Below, piece after piece: positions 1 through 6,200 of a stretch of DNA of 7,744 nucleotides. Location: NCBI GenBank assembly GCA_003170115.1, contig PMZS01000101.1, forward strand, positions 10,907 to 18,650. Reading direction: 5' to 3'. Both the position numbers and the translations under genes were made by a program. Below the pieces are notes generated by a model. It was given only the letters and a program-made list of their open reading frames with translations. It was not told where the DNA came from and did no database searches. This stretch comes from Spirochaetaceae bacterium (GTDB lineage Bacteria > Spirochaetota > Spirochaetia > SZUA-6 > Fen-1364). Each line of letters opens with the position of its first letter. Within the stretch, counting starts at the first letter, position 1.

Positions 1-1290
1 GACAAGTCACTTTCCATGGAACACAAGATAGGCGCGGTCACGTCCTGGGTCAACTCGTTTATCATCGACCAGCTGATCATTCCAGATGACTTTCTCACCG
101 TGGTCGCCTTTTACGGCAAGGCCGACCTCCTGATCTCGCAGGCCATCAAGGATGACGCCGACAAGAAATCCGCAAAAGCGGTCATCTCGCAGCTGCGGGG
201 CAATGGAAGGTTCACGGACATCGGCAACGCCCTTGACGCGGTCAAGGCGCAGCTGGCCGACAAGGAGAAGGACGGCAGGGAAAAGTACGTCCTGCTTCTT
301 ACTGACGGGATCCAGGAGGCTCCTCCCTCGAGCAAGTACTACTCGAAGAACGGCACCTTCAACCACGAGTTCCTGGCAAACACGAAGACCATCCAGCAGA
401 AGGGCTGGAAGGTCATGATCCTCGGAATCGGCATCGACACGGCGGCCAAGGACCTCGCGAAGGAACTGCAGGGCTCGTATTCGGAGATTTCGAACAAGCT
501 CACCCCCGAGGTCATCACCCAGAAGGCGGGAACTCTCTTCGGTACTCCCTCGATCGATGGGCCGGTGACGGTGAGCCCGATCGGGGTCGACGGCTCCAGC
601 CTGGTCTCTTTCAACCTGAAGCCCTCCGGCCTTGCCGGGGACATCCGCATCACGGTAAGCGGCGTGAGCGCCCAGGTCGGGACACGGACGATCCCCGGGC
701 TTACTCCCGCTCCCCTTACCTTCACGGTGAAGAAAGACGGCACGACGCGGGTGAGCCTTCCCGTCCAATTCCCGCCAGTTCTCCAGCCGGGTACCTCCGC
801 GGGAACCCTCACCTTTGCCTTCGGTTCGACCGAACGCTTCTCACCGGCACAGGTGGCGGTCTCCCTGTATGTCATGGGCTGGGTGCAGAGCAACATCATC
901 CCTCTCGGCGCGGCTGTTGTGCTTCTGCTCATCCTTGCCGCCCTGGTTGCCTTCCTCATCTGGCGCCTGACCCGCGGAAGGCCGCTGCGCTTCGCGGTCC
1001 TGATAGATGACACGCCAGTCCAGGAAGAGGTGATCTCGCTCCGGGCAGGGCGGGAACTGTTCCTGAATGACACCTATTCCGTCTTCTCGTTCGCGCCCAA
1101 ACGAACCGGCAAGTCCCTGGCGAAGTTTTCAATCAAGGACGCGAAAGTCCTCCTCGGGGTCCTCAAGCAGGATCGCTTCCCGAAGTTGAAGGACGTCCCG
1201 CCGGATGCGCGGGGAAAAACCTTCGTCCTGCGCTCGGAGTCCGGCAAGAACCTGAGCATGAAAGTGCAGTCGAAGGAAAGGAAGAAATAG
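1..1290 (+). CDS. VWA-domain membrane protein, 5' truncated by window edge
   Basis: The reading frame is open from base 1, and its first codons read DKSLS, the DxSxS metal-binding (MIDAS) motif of von Willebrand factor A domains. The ATG at 16 is therefore internal and the start lies upstream. The other MIDAS ligands are present: Thr in GRFTDIG (about codon 72) and Asp in LLLTDG (about codon 102), so metal binding looks intact. The VWA fold runs to about codon 180. A beta-rich region follows (about 185-290), then one membrane segment (about 298-322, IIPLGAAVVLLLILAAL) closed by basic residues, then about 105 residues ending in a lysine-rich tail. The likely topology is VWA outside the inner membrane and the tail in the cytoplasm. 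VWA domains usually mediate metal-dependent protein binding; the partner is unknown. It is the first visible gene of a four-gene cluster, with the next frame starting one base after its TAG. It could be a Tp0750-like spirochaetal VWA protein, which needs a homology search. Confidence 0.88.
   Translation, partial: DKSLSMEHKIGAVTSWVNSFIIDQLIIPDDFLTVVAFYGKADLLISQAIKDDADKKSAKAVISQLRGNGRFTDIGNALDAVKAQLADKEKDGREKYVLLLTDGIQEAPPSSKYYSKNGTFNHEFLANTKTIQQKGWKVMILGIGIDTAAKDLAKELQGSYSEISNKLTPEVITQKAGTLFGTPSIDGPVTVSPIGVDGSSLVSFNLKPSGLAGDIRITVSGVSAQVGTRTIPGLTPAPLTFTVKKDGTTRVSLPVQFPPVLQPGTSAGTLTFAFGSTERFSPAQVAVSLYVMGWVQSNIIPLGAAVVLLLILAALVAFLIWRLTRGRPLRFAVLIDDTPVQEEVISLRAGRELFLNDTYSVFSFAPKRTGKSLAKFSIKDAKVLLGVLKQDRFPKLKDVPPDARGKTFVLRSESGKNLSMKVQSKERKK
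1273..1284 (+). promoter_or_regulatory. Purine-rich ribosome binding site for a CTG start
   Basis: A tandem GGAA-type purine run (AAGGAAAGGAAG) lies in the last codons of the VWA gene. It ends 7 bases before the CTG at 1292. It is the only good Shine-Dalgarno-like sequence near the beginning of the downstream frame, and it is the main reason to place that start at the CTG. Confidence 0.5.
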
Positions 1291-1291
1291 A

Positions 1292-2473
1292 CTGGGAACG
1301 ACCGCTGTCTTTCTCTTTGACGTAGGGCCTGCCCAGGAAATCCCCGGTTTCGACGAGGAGTACCACTTTTCACTTCTCCCTTTCTGGGGAAACTATTGCC
1401 TCGCGGATTTCCTGGTAGCGACATTCGGTGCTCCGGCAGACGCGGAGTTGACGCTGATTCTGGAAGATGCGGCCCGGGACACGGCTCTGGCACTCTCTTC
1501 CCGCTGGAAAAAACCTGTTGCCCGGGTGCACCTGCTGGAAAACGGCCTCGCGGGGCTCGTCCGCCTGATTGAGAGCACCGAGGCGGACCGCGTCATCCTG
1601 GCATCCACCGCCTGCGTGTTTCTCGTGGATGCGGAGGCCCTCCGCGAACAAATCCTGGAAACAGGCGATCATGTCGTGAAGCTTTCCGTGGCACGGACTC
1701 CCGTGGAGGTGTACATCTCCCGTCGCGAGCATCTTTCCCGGCTTCTTGCGAAAGCAGCCGGGCACGACAGGGGCCGAAAGGGACTGCGCGAGACCCTTTT
1801 CAACGGGGCCCTGCATGATGCCATCGAGCTGATCGGGGACGTGCCGGGAGATATCCTGTTCCAGAACGATTTGATGGAATACTATTCGAGCAACATCTGG
1901 GTCATTGCCAACTGCGAGAGCGAGCGGTTTCATGCCGCCCTGTCGCGCCTGCCCGAGCTCGCCGACAAGGGAGCGGAGTCGCACATTGCCGAGCGGGGAT
2001 CAATCCGCAATTCGTGGCTGGCTTCCGGCGTGGAGGTGGAGGGAGAGGTCGAGGACTCGATCCTTTTCCCCAACGTCGTCATCCGCCGCAACGCGCTCGT
2101 GTCCCGCTCGGTTGTTCTGACGGGGAACCACATCGGTTCCGGGACCGAAATTCAGAGCGCCCTCATCCTCCCGTTCACCGCGGAGATGCCGCGCCCGACA
2201 CCGAACATCGGGGACCACTGTGCCATTGGCGCGCGATCCTCCACGTTGAAGAATGCGGATTTCCCGACCCAGATCCACGACGGCATTGCAGTGGTCGGCA
2301 TGAACGCGGACATTCCCAACGGCTTCAAGGCGGAAGCGGCAACCTACATCGCCCCGGGCGTCCCTGCGACCGTGCTGCGACGGATCAAGATACTGAAGAA
2401 GGGCGGCAGCGTCCTCAGGGATCGGTTCGCGACCCTGCCCGGGGCAGGAAACGGGTCCGGGACAATGCCGTGA
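1292..2473 (+). CDS. GlgC/GlgD-like nucleotidyltransferase homologue, probably catalytically inactive
   Basis: About 393 residues from CTG 1292. The frame is open from 1262 and has no ATG or GTG near its beginning; the next usual start is TTG 1448. The 52 residues before that TTG look coding and match the family's N-terminal pattern (FSLLPFWGNYCLADFLV, resembling the conserved P-F-x-G-x-Y-R-x-I-D-F segment). The C-terminal third (about residues 230-340) has hexapeptide-like turns such as GSIRNSWLASGVEVEG and EDSILFPNVVIRRNALV, typical of the left-handed beta-helix of ADP-glucose pyrophosphorylases. The N-terminal G-rich nucleotide loop is missing. Where active GlgC has SGDHI with its catalytic Asp, this protein reads STACV (about 105-109). 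No EKP sugar-phosphate lysine motif is evident. This suggests a GlgD-like regulatory or otherwise non-catalytic paralogue. It sits one base after the VWA stop and overlaps the next gene by GTGA. The family call is fairly secure; the function is not. Confidence 0.75.
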   Translation: MGTTAVFLFDVGPAQEIPGFDEEYHFSLLPFWGNYCLADFLVATFGAPADAELTLILEDAARDTALALSSRWKKPVARVHLLENGLAGLVRLIESTEADRVILASTACVFLVDAEALREQILETGDHVVKLSVARTPVEVYISRREHLSRLLAKAAGHDRGRKGLRETLFNGALHDAIELIGDVPGDILFQNDLMEYYSSNIWVIANCESERFHAALSRLPELADKGAESHIAERGSIRNSWLASGVEVEGEVEDSILFPNVVIRRNALVSRSVVLTGNHIGSGTEIQSALILPFTAEMPRPTPNIGDHCAIGARSSTLKNADFPTQIHDGIAVVGMNADIPNGFKAEAATYIAPGVPATVLRRIKILKKGGSVLRDRFATLPGAGNGSGTMP

Positions 2474-3453
2474 ATGAGCTCCAACCCGCGATAGATTTCC
2501 TCACGCGCACGGACCGGTTCATCATCACCGCCCATGAAACGCCGGACGGGGATGCCATCGGCAGCGAGTGCGCGATGCTGCGCGCTCTGCGGAGCATTGG
2601 AAAGGACGCACTCATCCTGAACGCCGACCCCACGCCTGCAAAGTTCGCGTACCTGGATGCTGACAGGATCGTGGGCGTGCTGGTGAGCAAGGGGCAGCTT
2701 CCTGATGACATCCAGGAGCGCTCACTGCTGATGCTGGACACAAACGACGTGCACAACATCGGCCAGATCGCCACTCTCGTTCTTCCACGGGTGCGTGAAC
2801 ATTTCATCATCGACCATCACGAGCGCGACCGCGATGACCTGCTCGGGGGTAACTTCATCCAGAAGAGGGCGTCCTCGACATGTGAAATCCTTTATCAGCT
2901 CCTCCGCGAAATGAATGTCCCGATCGATTTTCCAATTGCGCAGGCCTTGTACACCGGTATCGTCTACGACACGGGGTGCTTCATCTATCCGAAGACTACC
3001 GCCCTTACCTTTGAGATCGCTCGTGACCTTGTTGCCGCCGGCGTCGAGCCCAACTTCGTCTATGCCAGGCTCTACGAGAGCAATTCGATCTCCGCCCTCA
3101 TGCTGCAGTCACGCGTGCTGGCGACCCTCGAGCTGCAATATTCCAACCACGTGTCGCTCTTGACAATGCGGCGCGAGATGATCCTTGATTCCGGTGCAAG
3201 CTACGAGGAGGCCGACCAGTTGATCAATATCCCCTTGAAGAGCGAGGACGTGCGGGTTTCGGTTTTCTTCAAGGAGAATCTCGAAGGGCTGCTCCGATGC
3301 TCCATGCGCTCGAAAGGCAACATCAACGTGGCGGAGATCGCCCAGCGGTTCGAGGGCGGCGGGCATAAGACCGCTGCCGGCTTCAAGTGCCGCGAATCCA
3401 TCGAGGCGACCAGGACAATCATCCTGAACGATTTGAGGAAATACTTCTCTTGA
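2470..3453 (+). CDS. DHH/DHHA1 phosphoesterase, NrnA-like (oligoribonuclease / pAp phosphatase family)
   Basis: 327 residues from GTG 2470, which overlaps the preceding TGA in the sequence GTGA. The frame is open further upstream but is only a shadow of the previous gene there. All DHH-family metal motifs are visible: HETPDGDAIGS (22-32), LDTND (89-93), DHH (115-117) and YDTG (166-169). The C-terminal DHHA1 substrate-binding domain has GGGHKTAAGF (296-305). Length and motif order match cytoplasmic NrnA proteins, Mn-dependent enzymes that degrade very short RNA (nanoRNA) and dephosphorylate 3'-phosphoadenosine 5'-phosphate. Some relatives hydrolyse linear or cyclic dinucleotides such as pApA or c-di-AMP, and the sequence alone does not say which applies here. 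There are no added PAS, GGDEF or membrane segments, so it is not a GdpP type. It appears translationally coupled to its neighbours, and no residue is obviously missing. Confidence 0.92.
   Translation: MNELQPAIDFLTRTDRFIITAHETPDGDAIGSECAMLRALRSIGKDALILNADPTPAKFAYLDADRIVGVLVSKGQLPDDIQERSLLMLDTNDVHNIGQIATLVLPRVREHFIIDHHERDRDDLLGGNFIQKRASSTCEILYQLLREMNVPIDFPIAQALYTGIVYDTGCFIYPKTTALTFEIARDLVAAGVEPNFVYARLYESNSISALMLQSRVLATLELQYSNHVSLLTMRREMILDSGASYEEADQLINIPLKSEDVRVSVFFKENLEGLLRCSMRSKGNINVAEIAQRFEGGGHKTAAGFKCRESIEATRTIILNDLRKYFS
3435..3440 (+). promoter_or_regulatory. Ribosome binding site (GAGGAA) that favours the TTG start
   Basis: GAGGAA lies in the last codons of the DHH gene, 9 bases before TTG 3450, 15 before GTG 3456 and 27 before ATG 3468. 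Only the TTG has ordinary spacing. An upstream start also supplies the basic residues that a lipoprotein signal peptide needs. Confidence 0.45.
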
Positions 3454-4967
3454 GCGTGCGCCGCGACATGATCGGAATCGCATCGGCCTTCCTTGCGGCG
3501 GCAGCATGCGCGCTGCTCGTGGCGTGCCGGGCCGGGGGCGGGACGGGAGTCGTGCGCGTCGTTCCAAGGCCCCTGGGGGAAGTCGCGGGACAGGTGCAGA
3601 CCGCCGCGGGCCCCGAGCGAACCGACTCGTCGGCCGTGCGGCCACGCATCTGGATCGATCCCCAGTACACTGTTCTGCAGATCATCAACGTCAATCTCGA
3701 CCAGGACCCCGACGAGGAACAGGTGATCGCGGTCAAGCGGATCACCGACGTGGGCTCACCGGTGAAGCTGCTGGTAGTGGACGCCGATCCCGGTCGGGGC
3801 ACGTATTATTTCCAGAGCTGGGAATCCGACACGAGCGCGACCGACACAAGGGTTTTTTCATTGTCGGCCAAAGACATCATCGGTGATCACTCCCTGCAGA
3901 TCGTCGCCAGCGGCATGAATGAAGCGGGCAAGCTCACCCTGGACGTATTCAGGCTGCTGCCGCCGAGCCAGGGCAAGGGGCTGCTGTACAGGCCTGTCTG
4001 CCAGCTCGTTGCCGACGAAATCTCCCTGGATGAGAGCGACAGGCCGGACAGCTACGCCACGGACCCGAGGCCGGGCAACAGCTTTCCAATTGTCGCCTAC
4101 CTTCGTGATCCGGATTCCCAGAACGTCATGGACCTCGTGCGCATCCGCTATTCGTGGAATCCCGCGGAGTCCCGCTATGTTCCGGGAGCAGCGGAGAAGA
4201 TTCCGGGAGAAGAGGTTCAGCAGGCGGCGCTTCGCAGCCTGTTCACCGGTTCGGGCGAGCAGGCCTTTGAGCAGTTCATTTCGGGCTCGTGGGTCCAGAT
4301 CGTAAAGGACACGTACGCGTCCATCATCACTTTCGATCCACTGAGCCGCAGAGTCTCCCTCTCTTCGGGCAATACCCAGGAGGCGTACCTCTGGCGCGAG
4401 TCTCACCGCACGATCTACAACAGGCTCCTCGTGGTGGGCGAAAACGAAACGGTCCTTCAGATCCAGCTGATCCGCACGTTCTCGATCACGGTAAACGATC
4501 CGAACACAATCACGGTCACGATCATCGGCAACGATTCGGGGGAGTCGCCCACGGTGACGTACACCAAGGTAAGCGACGACATCAGGCAGAAACTGATTGA
4601 TCGCCCCGACGCGCAGGCCCTCCTGTCCCCGCTTGTTCTTTCGGGCCGGTATTCGGGCGGGCAGGGGTTGAGCATCGATTTCCAGGCGCCTCGCCTCACC
4701 TGGACTGACAGCGGCGGGCAGCGTACCGGCACGTTCGTGTTGTTCTCCGTCGGGGGCGGCACGATACTCGGTACCCGTTTCCGCACGTCAACGGGGCAAC
4801 CGGACCTCATCGGCTCATGGCTCCTCGACTACAAGGAAAGAAAGGATTCAACCTCGGTGACTCGCACGCTGACCCTTTCCCCCGTCCTTCTCACTGTCAA
4901 CGGGTACGAGGATGCCAACGGCGACGACCTTTCTCTCCAGCAATCCCAGGAGCTGAAGAAGAAGTAG
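3450..4967 (+). CDS. Large lipoprotein, possibly related to the spirochaetal pallilysin-related adhesin family
   Basis: About 505 residues from TTG 3450, which overlaps the DHH stop as TTGA. GTG 3456 and ATG 3468 are alternatives, but ATG 3468 would leave no positive charge before the hydrophobic core. The N-terminus is a lipoprotein signal peptide: SVRRD, then a hydrophobic core, then lipobox LVAC with Cys 26, followed by a Gly-rich spacer. An acidic segment NVNLDQDPDEEQ begins a beta-rich domain of about 100 residues that looks able to bind calcium. The C-terminal third is also beta-rich and contains GSW in LIGSWLLDY. This recalls the GxW of lipocalin-like barrels, the fold reported for Treponema pallidum Tp0751. 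No HExxH zinc-protease motif is present, so protease activity is not supported. It is the last gene of the plus-strand operon, which starts with a VWA protein, as Tp0750 precedes Tp0751. The lipoprotein call is firm; the family link is a hypothesis. The mature protein would be anchored in the envelope. Confidence 0.8.
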   Translation: MSVRRDMIGIASAFLAAAACALLVACRAGGGTGVVRVVPRPLGEVAGQVQTAAGPERTDSSAVRPRIWIDPQYTVLQIINVNLDQDPDEEQVIAVKRITDVGSPVKLLVVDADPGRGTYYFQSWESDTSATDTRVFSLSAKDIIGDHSLQIVASGMNEAGKLTLDVFRLLPPSQGKGLLYRPVCQLVADEISLDESDRPDSYATDPRPGNSFPIVAYLRDPDSQNVMDLVRIRYSWNPAESRYVPGAAEKIPGEEVQQAALRSLFTGSGEQAFEQFISGSWVQIVKDTYASIITFDPLSRRVSLSSGNTQEAYLWRESHRTIYNRLLVVGENETVLQIQLIRTFSITVNDPNTITVTIIGNDSGESPTVTYTKVSDDIRQKLIDRPDAQALLSPLVLSGRYSGGQGLSIDFQAPRLTWTDSGGQRTGTFVLFSVGGGTILGTRFRTSTGQPDLIGSWLLDYKERKDSTSVTRTLTLSPVLLTVNGYEDANGDDLSLQQSQELKKK

Positions 4968-4985
4968 GCTCGGCGCAGCCTACTT
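4962..4985. terminator. Bidirectional terminator hairpin shared by two convergent genes
   Basis: AAGTAGGCT and AGCCTACTT form a perfect 9-bp inverted repeat around a 6-base loop (CGGCGC). One arm contains the TAG of the plus-strand lipoprotein gene (4965-4967) and the other contains the TAG of the minus-strand SPOR gene (4982-4980). Read on the minus strand, the hairpin is followed by a CTTCTTC pyrimidine run; on the plus strand the U-tract is poor. It is the only structure between the two convergent operons. Termination is inferred from the hairpin and its position. Confidence 0.6.
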
Positions 4986-6200
4986 GTCCTGCACAAGGTA
5001 GCCGCGGAATCCCGCATCGGTAAGACTTTTCAAAACGCCTTTCGCCGCATCGAGCTCGAGTCCCGCTCCCGCAAGCACCCTGTAGCGATCCTTCCCCTGC
5101 CCGACATCGTGCACGATCACCGCGGCGAATCCACGGCGCGTGAGCTCGGAGAGCAGGTCGTCCGCATTCTCCTTCATGAGGAAAGAGCCAGCCTGGACGG
5201 AAATCATGGGCGATGAGGGCTGGGACGGCTGGGCAGCCGGTGATTTTTCCACGGACGTCTGAGGCGTCTGCGGCAGTGTGCCAGGCCCAGGGTTGGTTGG
5301 GGTCTCCGTATCCACCTTCGGTGGCGCCAAATCCACCTTCGGTGGCGTCAATCCTGTCTCGAACGGGCCGGGTTCGGGCATCTGAACGACAATCGAACGC
5401 GGGCTCGCTGAGCCGGCGGGTGATGGTCCCGCGGCCAGTGCCGTCTCCGGGGCAGCTGCAAATCGAGTTTGCAGCTTTGAACGCATGGCGGCCTGTGCAG
5501 CCTCATCGCCGCTGCTGCGTGCAGCCTGGTACAGGACCCACAGGGCTTTCAAGGCGAGATCAGGATTCCCGGTCTGTTCTGCCAGGCCGATGAGCGTCTC
5601 TTGCGCCGCGGCATGGTCCCCCGTATGGATCTCGGCGAGCGCCCGAAGGAGAAGCTCCGTGCTTCCCCCCTTCCCCGCCATTTGCTGGAGGGTGGCGGCC
5701 ATTGTGCCGGTGTCGTTCATCTGGAGAGACAGGAGAAACGCCGAGACAAGCGTTGAATCCGGGGCGCCTTCGTCGAACGCCGCCCGGTATGCGTTGCGTG
5801 CTTCCTCGATACGCCCCCCAAGCTCGAACAAGCGAGCGATTCTTTCGAATTGGCCGGCGGCGCCCGGAACACCTTTCGCGGTCTTGAGGAATCTTCCTGA
5901 CTCATCTAAGAGCGCCGGCAGTTCCTGCTCCGTGCGAAAGTACGCTCCGAAGACAGGGGCAGACCCGGATGCGCCGGGATTGTCGGTGAGCCAGGCGGAG
6001 AGAAGCTTCGCCGCTCCCTCTCGGTCGCCTGCTTTCTCAAGTTGCCGGGCATGCGCGATAAGCGGTTCGGCATTGAGATCGAGCACAAAAAAGATGAACA
6101 GGCAGCCGATGATGACGAGGCTACAAGCTCTCCGCCCGGAATGTCGAACCGGAAATAGAGACAAGTCGAACGCGCTGGAAGTCACCGACCCTTGACCCAT
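4980..6200 (-). CDS. TPR-like SPOR-domain envelope protein
   Basis: About 406 residues from ATG 6200. The frame is open further up to an ATG at 6296, but that part runs through the miaB 3' end and looks spurious. GTG 6185 and TTG 6164 are also possible, and no start has a convincing Shine-Dalgarno site. A hydrophobic signal or anchor (LVIIGCLFIFFVL, about 28-41) ends in LNA. Alanine-rich helical repeats resembling TPRs follow (about 45-250), with motifs such as GDREGAAKLLSAWL, GRIEEARNAYRAAF and GDHAAAQETL. Next is a Pro/Ser-rich linker (about 255-330) containing PPKVD twice. The C-terminus is a SPOR domain (about 332-406): ISVQAGSF, NADDLLSELTRRGF, DRYRVLAGAG, GFRGYLVQ. SPOR domains bind denuded septal peptidoglycan, so the protein probably acts in the periplasm, perhaps in cell division or wall remodelling, with the TPR part recruiting partners. 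The gene overlaps the end of miaB and is probably co-transcribed with it. Confidence 0.85.
   Translation of the reverse strand: MGQGSVTSSAFDLSLFPVRHSGRRACSLVIIGCLFIFFVLDLNAEPLIAHARQLEKAGDREGAAKLLSAWLTDNPGASGSAPVFGAYFRTEQELPALLDESGRFLKTAKGVPGAAGQFERIARLFELGGRIEEARNAYRAAFDEGAPDSTLVSAFLLSLQMNDTGTMAATLQQMAGKGGSTELLLRALAEIHTGDHAAAQETLIGLAEQTGNPDLALKALWVLYQAARSSGDEAAQAAMRSKLQTRFAAAPETALAAGPSPAGSASPRSIVVQMPEPGPFETGLTPPKVDLAPPKVDTETPTNPGPGTLPQTPQTSVEKSPAAQPSQPSSPMISVQAGSFLMKENADDLLSELTRRGFAAVIVHDVGQGKDRYRVLAGAGLELDAAKGVLKSLTDAGFRGYLVQDK
5310..5347 (-). repeat. Tandem 21-base unit encoding PPKVD in the proline linker
   Basis: The 17-base string ATCCACCTTCGGTGGCG occurs at 5310-5326 and again at 5331-5347, a 21-base (seven-codon) period. 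On the coding strand each copy encodes PPKVD. Each copy also contains a small inverted repeat, CCACC-TTC-GGTGG. It looks like a recent duplication within the flexible linker between the TPR-like and SPOR domains. Confidence 0.75.

Noticed and set aside
7..768. Long minus-strand open frame opposite the VWA gene
   Set aside because: High-GC antisense shadow. Its translation is low-complexity and Arg-rich with no recognisable motif, while the opposite strand encodes a clear VWA domain.
339..1073. Second long antisense frame opposite the VWA gene
   Set aside because: Covers the same coding region and membrane segment on the other strand; Arg/Ser-rich without domain features.
2434..2448. CCTGCCC-G-GGGCAGG inverted repeat near the DHH start
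   Set aside because: Only one base between the arms, no U-tract, and inside coding sequence of an operon with overlapping genes. It is unlikely to be a terminator; a weak role in coupling cannot be excluded.
2014..2469. Upstream extension of the DHH reading frame by about 150 residues
   Set aside because: It overlaps the beta-helix part of the GlgD-like gene in another frame and has an Arg/His/Pro-rich shadow composition. DHH homology begins just after GTG 2470.
3450..4967. Metalloprotease reading of the lipoprotein (pallilysin-like HExxH)
   Set aside because: No HExxH motif was found in the translated protein, so zinc-protease activity is not supported even if the family is related.
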